Assembly: GCF_014645355.1 (NCBI RefSeq)
Contig: NZ_BMLS01000001.1
Location: forward strand, 496,001-560,000
Direction of reading: 5' to 3'
Length of the DNA: 64,000 nt
Source: Bowmanella pacifica
GTDB taxonomy: Bacteria > Pseudomonadota > Gammaproteobacteria > Enterobacterales > Alteromonadaceae
The notes under the pieces were generated by a model. It did not search any database. It was not told the origin of the DNA and saw only the letters and a program-made list of their open reading frames with translations. Shown here in pieces: positions 29,908-39,400 of the stretch (its first letter is position 1; each line of letters opens with the position of its first letter). The translations under genes and the position numbers were made by a program.

Positions 29908-30399
29908 CTACAGCCCCGTCAAGTCACTAGCCATACTGTGTTTTGGCCGTTCAACCATACGATGGGTCTCTATACCCTGATCCAACACGATAATGGTTGG
30001 CGTATAGCGCAGCTTGTATTGTTTATACAAGCCACTGGGTTCCTGTTTATTACGATCTACCGGCACCAGTTGCAGCCAGGCAGGGTTAACCTGGGACTCA
30101 TCCAAGAGTTTCAGTAGTCTGGGCACTTCGCGCTTGCTGTCATGACACCAGTCACCATAAAACACCAATACCCCTTTGCCGCGCAATGCCGTCATCTTGC
30201 GCAATTCGTCTCTGCTGGGCACATAAGCCTCGTATTCGGCGCGAAATGCCGGATCTTCAAGCAACAGGCTACGGGATGTTGGCGCAGGGGTGTCGGCTTG
30301 CCCGTTTGACCGCTCAGGGGATTGTGAAGGCGCATCCTCTGCGGTCATCATACATCCACTTAACAACAGGAGCAGTGGCACAATAAACTGAACTTTCAT
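29908..30399 (-). CDS. Thioredoxin-fold lipoprotein with monothiol CHDS motif
   Basis: A 163-residue predicted lipoprotein: signal peptide with lipobox LLSGC (acylated Cys16), a Ser/Pro/Asn-rich linker at 20-45, and a thioredoxin-like domain at about 60-160. The active-site position reads WCHDS (Trp84, Cys85, Ser88), so the second redox Cys is missing, while the cis-Pro loop YTPTIIV is present. This suggests a monothiol thioredoxin-like protein rather than a disulfide oxidoreductase. The start at 30399 is chosen over 30414 because AAGGA lies seven bases before it and the signal peptide then starts directly. It is convergent with nspC. Confidence 0.82.
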   Translation of the reverse strand: MKVQFIVPLLLLLSGCMMTAEDAPSQSPERSNGQADTPAPTSRSLLLEDPAFRAEYEAYVPSRDELRKMTALRGKGVLVFYGDWCHDSKREVPRLLKLLDESQVNPAWLQLVPVDRNKQEPSGLYKQYKLRYTPTIIVLDQGIETHRMVERPKHSMASDLTGL

Positions 30400-30517
30400 T
30401 ATCTGTCCTTGCAAAAAAGGACGCTCACCTTACCCAATTTAGGCGCATGGGAAAAGCCTTGTCTGGTCGGAGCAAGGCTTATTGAAAAAAACCGTAGTCT
30501 GGCTTTGGCCGGCTTCC

Positions 30518-31561
30518 TCAGACTAAGGTTGCCAGCATATCATCACTGTATTCAACGAGGTTTTCCTGCTTACGCACCTTGGCCACATAGTCCGGATTAG
30601 CAATAAAAGGCCGGCCGATAGCAATAAGATCAAATTTATCATCGCCTATGGCCTTAGCCGCCTCAGGCGCACTAAAACCACCAACCCCCACCAGAGTTTT
30701 ATTGTAACGCTGACGCACATAGGCCGAGGCGCGCCCGCCCAAATAGTCAAACTCCATGCTGTCATCAAAAATACCGATATGCAGATAGGCCAGCTCTCTG
30801 TTTTGCAACTCGCCTAACAGATAATCGAAGACCTGACGATCGCGGGCATCCCCCTGCATATTAAAATAGGCCCCTGGCGAGATTCTAAGGGCGGTTTTCT
30901 CCCAGCCGATACGCGCTGCAATAGCATCAGTGACTTGCAGTGCAAAGCGACTCATATTTTCTGGCGTGCCACCGTATTCATCAGTGCGCTTGTTGCTATC
31001 GTGATGCAGGAACTGGTCAATCAGATAGCCGTTAGCACCATGAATTTCCACCCCATCGAATCCGGCTTCAATGGCATTGGCGGCGGCTTGGGCATAGTCT
31101 TCGACTAACTGGTGTATTTCTTCCACACTGGCGGGCTTAGGTGTGACATAAGTCAGGTCACGACGACGGGGCACTGTGCCTTCAACTTTTTCAGCCGAGG
31201 GCGCTAATACATCACCGCCACCAAAAAAATGCGGATGTGCCACCCGGCCTGTATGCCAAAGCTGTGCAAATATCTTACCGCCAGCACGATGCACGGCACC
31301 GGTGACCTGCTTCCAGCCCTCAATCTGTGCAGCGTTATACAACCCCGGCGTATTGGGATAACCCTGGCCGTCGGGACGAATAATGGTCGCTTCACTGATA
31401 ATCAGTCCTGCATCGGCACGGCGTGCATAGTAAGCGGCCATATCAGCAGTAGGCACCAGGTCATCGTCGGCCATACAGCGGGTTAACGGCGCCATCAGAA
31501 TGCGGTTGTTTAGCTCAATCTGGGCATTGAGGCGAAAAGGATGAAAAAGAATGTCCGACAT
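30518..31561 (-). CDS. Old Yellow Enzyme family alkene reductase
   Basis: A 347-residue FMN-dependent NAD(P)H oxidoreductase of the OYE family (N-ethylmaleimide reductase-like), reducing activated alkenes and other electrophiles in the cytosol. It starts MSDILFHPFRLN, then MAPLTRCMADDD, the FMN/substrate segment IFAQLWHTGRVAHP, the His/Asn pair in HGANGYLIDQFL, the Tyr of DEYGG and the C-terminal phosphate-binding GVGGFS and AIGRPFIANP. GGAG seven bases before the ATG at 31561 fixes this start; the frame extends upstream to 31642 but that would cross the operator array. It is divergent from a TetR regulator, the usual arrangement for nemRA-like electrophile defence. Confidence 0.93.
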   Translation of the reverse strand: MSDILFHPFRLNAQIELNNRILMAPLTRCMADDDLVPTADMAAYYARRADAGLIISEATIIRPDGQGYPNTPGLYNAAQIEGWKQVTGAVHRAGGKIFAQLWHTGRVAHPHFFGGGDVLAPSAEKVEGTVPRRRDLTYVTPKPASVEEIHQLVEDYAQAAANAIEAGFDGVEIHGANGYLIDQFLHHDSNKRTDEYGGTPENMSRFALQVTDAIAARIGWEKTALRISPGAYFNMQGDARDRQVFDYLLGELQNRELAYLHIGIFDDSMEFDYLGGRASAYVRQRYNKTLVGVGGFSAPEAAKAIGDDKFDLIAIGRPFIANPDYVAKVRKQENLVEYSDDMLATLV

Positions 31562-31575
31562 AACGGGCTCCAATT

Positions 31576-31642
31576 TTGAATGAGCATTCAAGATAGACAT
31601 TCTTGAACGATCACTCAAGAACTTTTTTGAACAAACGCTCAA
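31576..31642. promoter_or_regulatory. Three tandem TetR-type operators in the divergent promoter region
   Basis: Three 16-base sites of the form TTGA-N8-TCAA occur at 31576-31591, 31603-31618 and 31627-31642. The first is a perfect palindrome (TTGAATG-AG-CATTCAA); the others are imperfect (TTGAACGATCACTCAA and TTGAACAAACGCTCAA). They fill the 118-base gap between the OYE gene and the TetR gene, so the regulator probably controls both directions. Confidence 0.75.
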
Positions 31643-31679
31643 ATATAGATATATAATCGCCCCGATAGAGGAGATAAAG

Positions 31680-32261
31680 ATGCGCCAGGCTGAATTTGAT
31701 CGTGAACAGGTATTAAGAAGTGCCCTGAAAGCTTTTCTAAATAAAGGCTATGGCAAAACCAGCATGCAGGATCTGACCAAGGCAACCGGCTTACACCCCG
31801 GCTCTATTTATTGTGCCTTTGGTAATAAGCGCGGCTTACTGGTGGCCTCGGTGGAGCAGTACAAAGCGGACAGAGACGCTCAGTTTGCGGCGACGTTTCC
31901 AAGCGATGCACCGGTTTTACCTTGCCTTAAACGCTATCTTGATGAACTGGTCAATGAATGCCACAGCTGCGACAGCAGCCGCGCCTGTTTTTTGGTGAAA
32001 GCCCTGAACGAAATGGCCGACCAGGATGCAGAATTACAAGCCGAGCTGAGCACCAGTCTGGAGTCTTGGCAGGCCGCCTTAGAGGCGCAAATTCAACGCG
32101 CCAAAGACCAGGGCGAACTGGCCGCAGACAAAAACCCGGCAGTGCTTGCCCGTTATCTGGTTATGGGTATCTACGGCCTTAGAACCTACGCGCAAACCCA
32201 CCCACAGCGCGAGGTACTACAGCAGCTAGCCGACCAGCTTTATTTGAGTATTTGTCACTAG
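31680..32261 (+). CDS. TetR-family repressor, probable electrophile/redox sensor
   Basis: A 193-residue regulator. The N-terminal helix-turn-helix spans about 8-55 with ALKAFLNKGYGKTSMQDLTKATGLHPGSIY, split in the standard three-helix plan. The ligand domain contains Cys82, Cys94, Cys97 and Cys103; the segment RACFLVKALNEMA places Cys103 where NemR-type repressors carry their reactive Cys, with an additional CxxC at 94-97. It is likely to repress itself and the divergent OYE gene through the operator array and to let go on Cys modification by quinones, aldehydes or bleach-like oxidants. AGGAG sits about seven bases before the ATG. Confidence 0.9.
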   Translation: MRQAEFDREQVLRSALKAFLNKGYGKTSMQDLTKATGLHPGSIYCAFGNKRGLLVASVEQYKADRDAQFAATFPSDAPVLPCLKRYLDELVNECHSCDSSRACFLVKALNEMADQDAELQAELSTSLESWQAALEAQIQRAKDQGELAADKNPAVLARYLVMGIYGLRTYAQTHPQREVLQQLADQLYLSICH

Positions 32262-32322
32262 CAGTATCGACTCACAAAGCTTAATGCAGGGGCAGTCTAT
32301 GCCCAATGACACGCTGGAGCCC

Positions 32323-33282
32323 TCATCCGCCAGTGGTATCTCCCTGACGTTGTGTTTGCGCGGGAGTCTGGCCAAAGAACTGCCTGTATGCCAGAGTAAA
32401 ATTACTCACATGCCTATACCCTACCGCAAATGCCGCCGACTTCACCGCTCGGCCCTGATTCTCAATCAGAAATTTTGCCTGGTAAAGACGCTCACGCCTT
32501 AGGAACTCCGCAAAGCTACACCCTTGCCTGACCTTAAACAATGATTGCAGACGATACTGACTAAGGCCGATCTTTCTAGCTAAATCCTCCAAACGAAAAG
32601 GGAAGGATAAATCGGCCCGCACGAGATTAAGCAACTCCTCAAAACGCTCAGCCTCCCACAAAGGCGCGTCTTTGCCAGCTGCACTTTGCTGCTGTACAAA
32701 AGTTTTAATCAGCTCGGCGTAAATTCCCAAGGTCAGGCTCTCCAGCACCATAGACTGCATAATGCCATTGGCACTGGCCGTAAATATCTCAGATGCCATT
32801 TTTCGCACCCTGTTCTGATAGCGTATGGTGTGTAAGTTAATGCCTGATTCTGGTACAGCGAGCTTGGCTTTTAGCAGCTCCTTCTCCGCCGAGCCAGCAG
32901 AGTTCAGCACCCAGTCAATGTCTGCAGCTACCCCTACATGCCGGATAACCTGTTCCGCTGGAAAATGAAACAAGGTGCCGGGATGACGAACCCGAAATAG
33001 CATGGCACTTCGTGCGCAGGATTTATGCCTTTTACCGTCATCACCTTCCATCTCATACTGGCCGGATAACAACAACTGACTACAGAGTAACTTTGGCATA
33101 GTTTCTTCTGTTGAGGCCCCCTGAATAACACAGGGTTTCTCCACTCTGAATTCGGCCCGGTATAAATACAACTTGTTGGAAAAGGAGAGCTTATCCAGAC
33201 GTCCAGTACCGGCCTCTAAGGGAAGAGAAAATGTATTACCGTCAAAATCCCATTGTTGACTTGATAACAGTTTTCTATCCAT
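32323..33282 (-). CDS. AraC-family transcriptional regulator
   Basis: A 319-residue regulator with a C-terminal double helix-turn-helix (about 215-315): LEDLARKIGLSQYRLQSLFK for the first and a second ending VSNFTLAYRQFFGQTPAQ, both typical of AraC/XylS. The N-terminal 200 residues lack the Cupin signature I would recognise; they include an LLLSGQYEMEGDDGK strand pair. The effector is unknown. Start at 33282 is preferred over 33324 because GGGAG is present upstream and the longer form needs a TTG. It is divergent from the two-partner secretion pair, 196 bases apart, and so may control it. Confidence 0.9.
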   Translation of the reverse strand: MDRKLLSSQQWDFDGNTFSLPLEAGTGRLDKLSFSNKLYLYRAEFRVEKPCVIQGASTEETMPKLLCSQLLLSGQYEMEGDDGKRHKSCARSAMLFRVRHPGTLFHFPAEQVIRHVGVAADIDWVLNSAGSAEKELLKAKLAVPESGINLHTIRYQNRVRKMASEIFTASANGIMQSMVLESLTLGIYAELIKTFVQQQSAAGKDAPLWEAERFEELLNLVRADLSFPFRLEDLARKIGLSQYRLQSLFKVRQGCSFAEFLRRERLYQAKFLIENQGRAVKSAAFAVGYRHVSNFTLAYRQFFGQTPAQTQRQGDTTGG

Positions 33283-33478
33283 AAGGCCGTACTCCCAAAG
33301 TTTTCTAAAACTACAATAACGCAATATAAGTCTCAGAAAAACAATCTCTTATAAGAGCCCGTATTGATTTGACCCGAAAATAATAAAGGCGCTCAAAAAT
33401 CATAAAACCATTTAATTGTCTCAATAGTTTCAAATAGTTACATTTTTCATCTGTGGTCGTTATGGAATTAGTCGCACT

Positions 33479-36400
33479 ATGTATCAATTCCCACAGAATC
33501 CTGTTTCAAGCTCCGTTCAGCCTGCCAATCCAGTTCGTCGTTCCTTGTTGGCGAAAGCAGTACAACTAGCACTTAGCAGCACTCTGCTTGTTCCAGCTAT
33601 TAGCCTTGCCAATCCAGAAGGTGCGAATGTCCTTCACGGCGATATTCAAATAGAAGTCGACGGCAATAAAATGCGTATAGACCAGTTAAGTCAGCTGGGC
33701 ATTGTCAACTGGGACAGCTTTTCTATCGGTGAAAGTGAGCAACTGGACATCCAGCAACTTGGGTTAGACTCCGCACTGCTCAACCGGGTAACAGGGGCTG
33801 ACCCCTCCGAGCTTTTAGGTCGTTTGAGTGCCAATGGCCGGGTTTATGTAGTCAATCCAAATGGGGTTTTGGTGGGGGAAGGGGCGCACATAAACACCGC
33901 CGAGTTTATTGCCTCGACCTTGGATATTGCTGATGCAGACTTCCTCTCTGCCGGCGTCAATACCTTTAGTGGTGACAGTAACGCTCCTGTTATCAACTTG
34001 GGTAGCATTACCGCCGACTCCGGTGATGTCATTCTGATTGCCCAGGTGGTTGAAAACGCTGGCCATATCAAAGCAGCCCAAGGCACGGGGGCACTGGCTG
34101 CCGGCAACAAAGTCCTATATCGCCCCGAAGCAGAGCAAAAAATATTTATCGAGTCAGGCCTAGCGCAGACACACCATAGCGGTGTAACCAATCAAGGCTG
34201 GATTGAGGCCGCCGAAGCAGAGCTAAAAGCGGCCGGTGGTTCAGTCTATGAACTCGCCATAAACCAAAGCGGTATCATTCGCGCTACTGGTGTAACAGAG
34301 CAACAAGGACGGGTAATACTCACTGCCGACGCTGGCAGCATTCTTCATAGCGGTGAAATCAGTGCACACCGCCATGATGGCCATGGCGGCGAGGTTTATA
34401 TCGGTGGCGGATATCAAGGAAAGGACAGCAACCTTGCTAATGCAAGCACTGTGCAGGTAACAGAAACCGCCAGCATAGATGTAGCAGCGCAATCTTCCCA
34501 AGGTAACGGAGGGACGGCCATTGTTTGGGCCGATCAACAAACGGATTTTTTTGGTCAGATATTTGGACAAGGCGGTGCAACTCAAGGCGATGGGGCGTTT
34601 GCTGAAGTCTCAGGCAAGCACACCCTGAATTATTGGGGACAGGCTTTCCTCAATGCCACAAATGGCCGTGTTGGTACGCTGTTACTGGATCCAGACAAAG
34701 CCGTAATCAGCACCGCAACAGATGATCAGAGTAATGGTATTTTCAACAATCTAGTACTGGAAACCAATCTCGGTAATGCCAATGTGATTGTCAACTCCTC
34801 AGGCTGGGGAGACGGTATGAACAGCTTTGGGGATATTGAAGTCAATGCCCCGGTTAGCTGGAGTAGCGCCAATACTCTGACATTGCAGGCCAATGGTGCC
34901 ATCTTGATCAATGCAGATATTACGGCCAGTGCAGGTAACCTTGATTTTCAGGCTGGCTTCCATGACATGATGCCGGGAAATGCCATTACGCTAAACGCGG
35001 CGAATAGTATTAGTGCGCAAACACTTAGTCTGGGCCAGAATGCAGACGCCGTGCTACCAGGAATGAATCCACTTCCTCCTAATTCACGCCAATTAAGAGC
35101 TATTGACCTGGCTGGCCGCCTGAGCCTGGCAACCCTGGATATCAAAGTTGAAAACCTTGGGATCGACAGAGTTGATATCACCCACAGTCAAAATGCCATT
35201 CAAACCCTCACCAGTTCAGTGACAACAGGAGACATAACCAATGGCCTGACTCTGATAAACGGGAATCACCCCTTGTTGGTGAGTGGTCAATTCAATACAG
35301 GCTATAACGCTGACTTGACGATTCATACCGGTGGTGATTTAACCTTAAACTCAGGGACCCTACTCAGCAGCACAAATAACGGCAACATCATCCTGGCCAG
35401 CAGCAGTGGCAGCTTTACCAATCAAGCTGGTGCCACAGCCTTACAGCCGGGTAGCAGTGGGCGTTTTTTAGTGTATTCCGACGACCCGGCCAACATGACC
35501 CCTGGCGGCCTCATTGCCAAGCCGGTTTACGACAAACATATCAATACTGATACACCCAATAGTATCAGTGCCAGTGGTAATCGCTTTTTATATTCTTTAG
35601 CGCCAGTACTGACTCTCACCGCTGATGACCTGACTCGCGGGCAAGGCAGCGCCAATCCAGCCTTAACCTTTAGCCTCAGCGGATTGGTTGGTGGCGACTT
35701 AATAAGTGATGCATTCAGCGGCGCGCCAGCCTTAACAACCAGCGCAGATGCCAGCTCGCCTATTGGCAGCTATAGCATCAACATCAACCAGGGCAGCTTG
35801 GTCTTATCTGACTACAACTACGGTCTGAACCTGGTAGATGGTCTACTCAACGTGACGGGCGATAAAATACTCTTTATCACCGCCGACGATATCAATCGTT
35901 TCTTTGGTGACCCCAACCCTGACTTCACTGCGACTTACAGTGGATTTCAAGGGACTGACAATGCCAGCTTGCTGGATGGCTTCAGCATTAACTTTAGTAC
36001 CGCCGCTACCTCTCAATCAGATGTCGGTACCTATGACATTATCCCTTCAGGTGCCGCCACAGTAAGCGATTACAGCATTACTTATCAAAACGGTACGCTC
36101 ACCATCAACCCCAGATTACTGACCATTCGTGCTGATAACTATCAAATCGACTTTTTGGACGATGCGCCTACTTATACCGCTAGTTTTAATGGCTTAGCCA
36201 ACTTCCACACTCCGGCCCATTTTGGAGGATTAGTCTTTACCCCCCCTAGCATAACGGGCGCGGGGAGTTATCAGATTGGTGTGCATGGCGTAACTGATCC
36301 CAATTACAGCATCAATTTTCTCCCCGGCACTCTGACTGTCAATCCAAGAACAATTCAGGCCCATATTGCCAACGCCAGCAAAGTATACGGCCAGACCAAT

Positions 36401-39400
36401 CCGGCCTTCTCCATATCCTTTTCTAACCTGGCAGGCCATCATCACAGTATCATTGACACCAGTGGGCTGACATTTAGCACCGCCGCCAGCCGCTACTCTG
36501 ATATTGGCAAGTATCGGATTTACGCCCATGGCATCAGTGACAGTAATTTCATCATTAATTACCAAACCGGAAATCTGCAAGTATTGCCGGCCAGCTTGGT
36601 GATACAGGGCGACTGGATAAACCGTACTTATGGCGATCCGAATCCAGCATTAACCTATAGCGTAAATGGTTTGCTGGGCACTGATACCCTAAGTGATGCA
36701 GTAACGAATTTCAGTATCTCCACCTTGGCAGATATCTATTCAGATGTCGGTGCCTACGGCATAAACTTAGAGGGTCAGAGCACAGGGAACTACCAGGTAC
36801 AGTTTATTGATGGCCGCCTGAACATTCAGCACGCCATCCTTAATCAGGTTCTCATAGCCGATGCCAACCGCGTTTTTGGCGACTCAAACCCGGTCTTTTC
36901 CATGCAAGTCGATGGATTGAAAAACGGTGACACCCTGGCTGATCTCAACTTCGAATTGTTCAGCAATGCTAATCCAGGCTCATCGGTGGGCACTTACACT
37001 ATTCATGCCCGCTTTATTAATGATGGTAATTATGTGGTGTCGCCACTGGCCGTAAACCCCGGTACGCTGACAATCCAACCTAGGCCCCTGACCATCACGG
37101 CAAACGACATTAGCCGAGAATATGGCTTAGCCAATCCAGAATTTAGCGCTAGCTTTGATGGGCTAGCGCCATTCCACAGCGCCGCTGATATTCAGGGTTT
37201 AACGTTCTGGACACCGGCGAATATATCTTCCCACGTTATGGACTACGGCCTGAATCTCAACGTCGGTTTCAACCCCAATTACGCTATTACGCTGCAAAGC
37301 GGTACCTTATCGGTCACCCCCGCCCCCATTTATTTCGAGACCTTTAATACCCAGACTTATTACGGTGATAACCCAAATGCCGTGGCCGTAGCTAACTACA
37401 AGAGTGGACTGAGAAACGGTGATAGCTATGCTTCGCTGGGAATTCAGGTGGACGCCGGAGGGGCAATTAATGCGGGGGTGCATCCGGTCAACATCAGCCT
37501 TAGCAATGCAAACTATAGGGTAGCGGCCCATAACGGCACCATCGAAATTCTTCCGCGCCCTATCACCTTGTCTATCATGGGCCGCAGCCGCATGTATGGT
37601 GACGCCTTCAGCCAGCCTCTGCTGGTCACAACGGGAGGTTATGGGTTGGTCGACCCTCAGGATGAGGTGTTTGCCTTCACTAACCTCCCATCAATCGATG
37701 CTGATGTAGATACCTATCTGGTTGGCGCAGAGCTAATTAACCCAAATTACTCCCTGCTGCATGTAGACCAAGGGATAGTCACTGTGACACCACGCATTAT
37801 CGCTATTAAACCGGTAAACGCGGGGCATACGTATGGTGATGTATTCAGTGGCACCGACTACCTGGTAACGGGCGCATTTGGTTTGGCTCCCTTTCATCAG
37901 ATTGACGACATCGTCGCCGATAGCCACTACATTCAATTTACCCGCGGTGTTCATCATGGCTTTACTTACGCCTATGAGCGTATTGGCGAAGGAGAAGGTG
38001 CTGACTTTTTACAAAGTCTGCTGGATGCAAGTCCCACCTTCGGTCAGCAGATTACTCCTGGCGGGTATCAGGTAAAGGCATTGTTCACCGACACAGCACT
38101 GAGAAACTACCATATCATCAGCGCCCCGGGTGCCCTGTCGGTGGTCCCTAGGCCGGTGACAGTTAACGTGCAAGACGCAGAGGGCATTCGCAATCAATTT
38201 ATCAATGCTGTGCTGGCCAGCGTGGATAATCTGGCTCCTCAGGATGTGGGGTTGAGTGCCTTCAGTCTGTTCCCGGATCTACGTTTTGAGTTACTACCTT
38301 TCGACGCAGAACCCAAAACGCAAAAAGCCATAGAAGTCGTTGATGTACCTCTAGCCCCGGCTCTGACCGATGAAGAGTTCTTAGCTCGTTATCAGCCGGC
38401 TCAGTCCCAACCCACAGACACGCAGCAGGATAGTGGTCTGCCACAAAATGGGCCCGTTACTGTAGATACGCCGGATACCGATTCCACGGTTATTCCCATT
38501 GAGATCAAAGTAGATGATCCTGAAGGCTCAGTGATAACCATCACCCCTTTGGATGAGATTTCGGTCTCTACCACTCAAATTGTAACTATCTATGATGGCA
38601 ACACCACAACGCATGATAGGGAAGCACAGCAAGACAGTCGCCTGACCACAGAGACTCTGACTATCAGGCCCATCTTCATGGCCAATGATAACTATGTAGT
38701 AACAGCGGTGAATCTTGGCACTATGACCATTCACCCAGATCCTAAAGAAGTGGCCGCAGCCAAGGAAGAGCAGCGTCTGGAGGCATTACACAACCTGCTC
38801 TACGATCCCAGCTATACATCGGGTGACCTGACTATTCACACCAATATGGCGCTGGGATTTACCAGAGAAACCATTCCTGTTGCCATTGATGCCCTTGATT
38901 GGATCATCAATATGCAAAGAGAACAAGGCAGCAATATGTTGTGGGAACTGATCAAAAGCAAGATGCCGATCAGGGATCAGAACCGTGGTTATCGCCATAC
39001 ACTGGAGTTATTTATAGCTGACCTGCATATCAACCCAGATACGCAGGCATTCATGACCCAGATCATGAAAGATTATGCCCACGCGATGATGCGCGGCGAT
39101 ATTCAGGCCTCGACACCGGCCCAACAGCTTTACAAAGCAAAACTGGAAAGCTACATGGGCGCCGCCAAAGAGGGCTTTGCGCGTAAAATAGAGAAAAACA
39201 TCGAGGCCTATAAAAACAGAAATAGTCCCGCGTCACGTGAACTGTTTGAGCGAAATCAGTTGCTAAAAGACAATCGAGCACAGCTAGACACGACCCTGTC
39301 ACAATTGCAAAGCACGCTCGAGGACCTGGAGGCCCTCAAAGACAGCGATGGCAATATTTTAGATGCCGCCGCACAAAGCTTATTGCAGGCCCGAGCGGAT

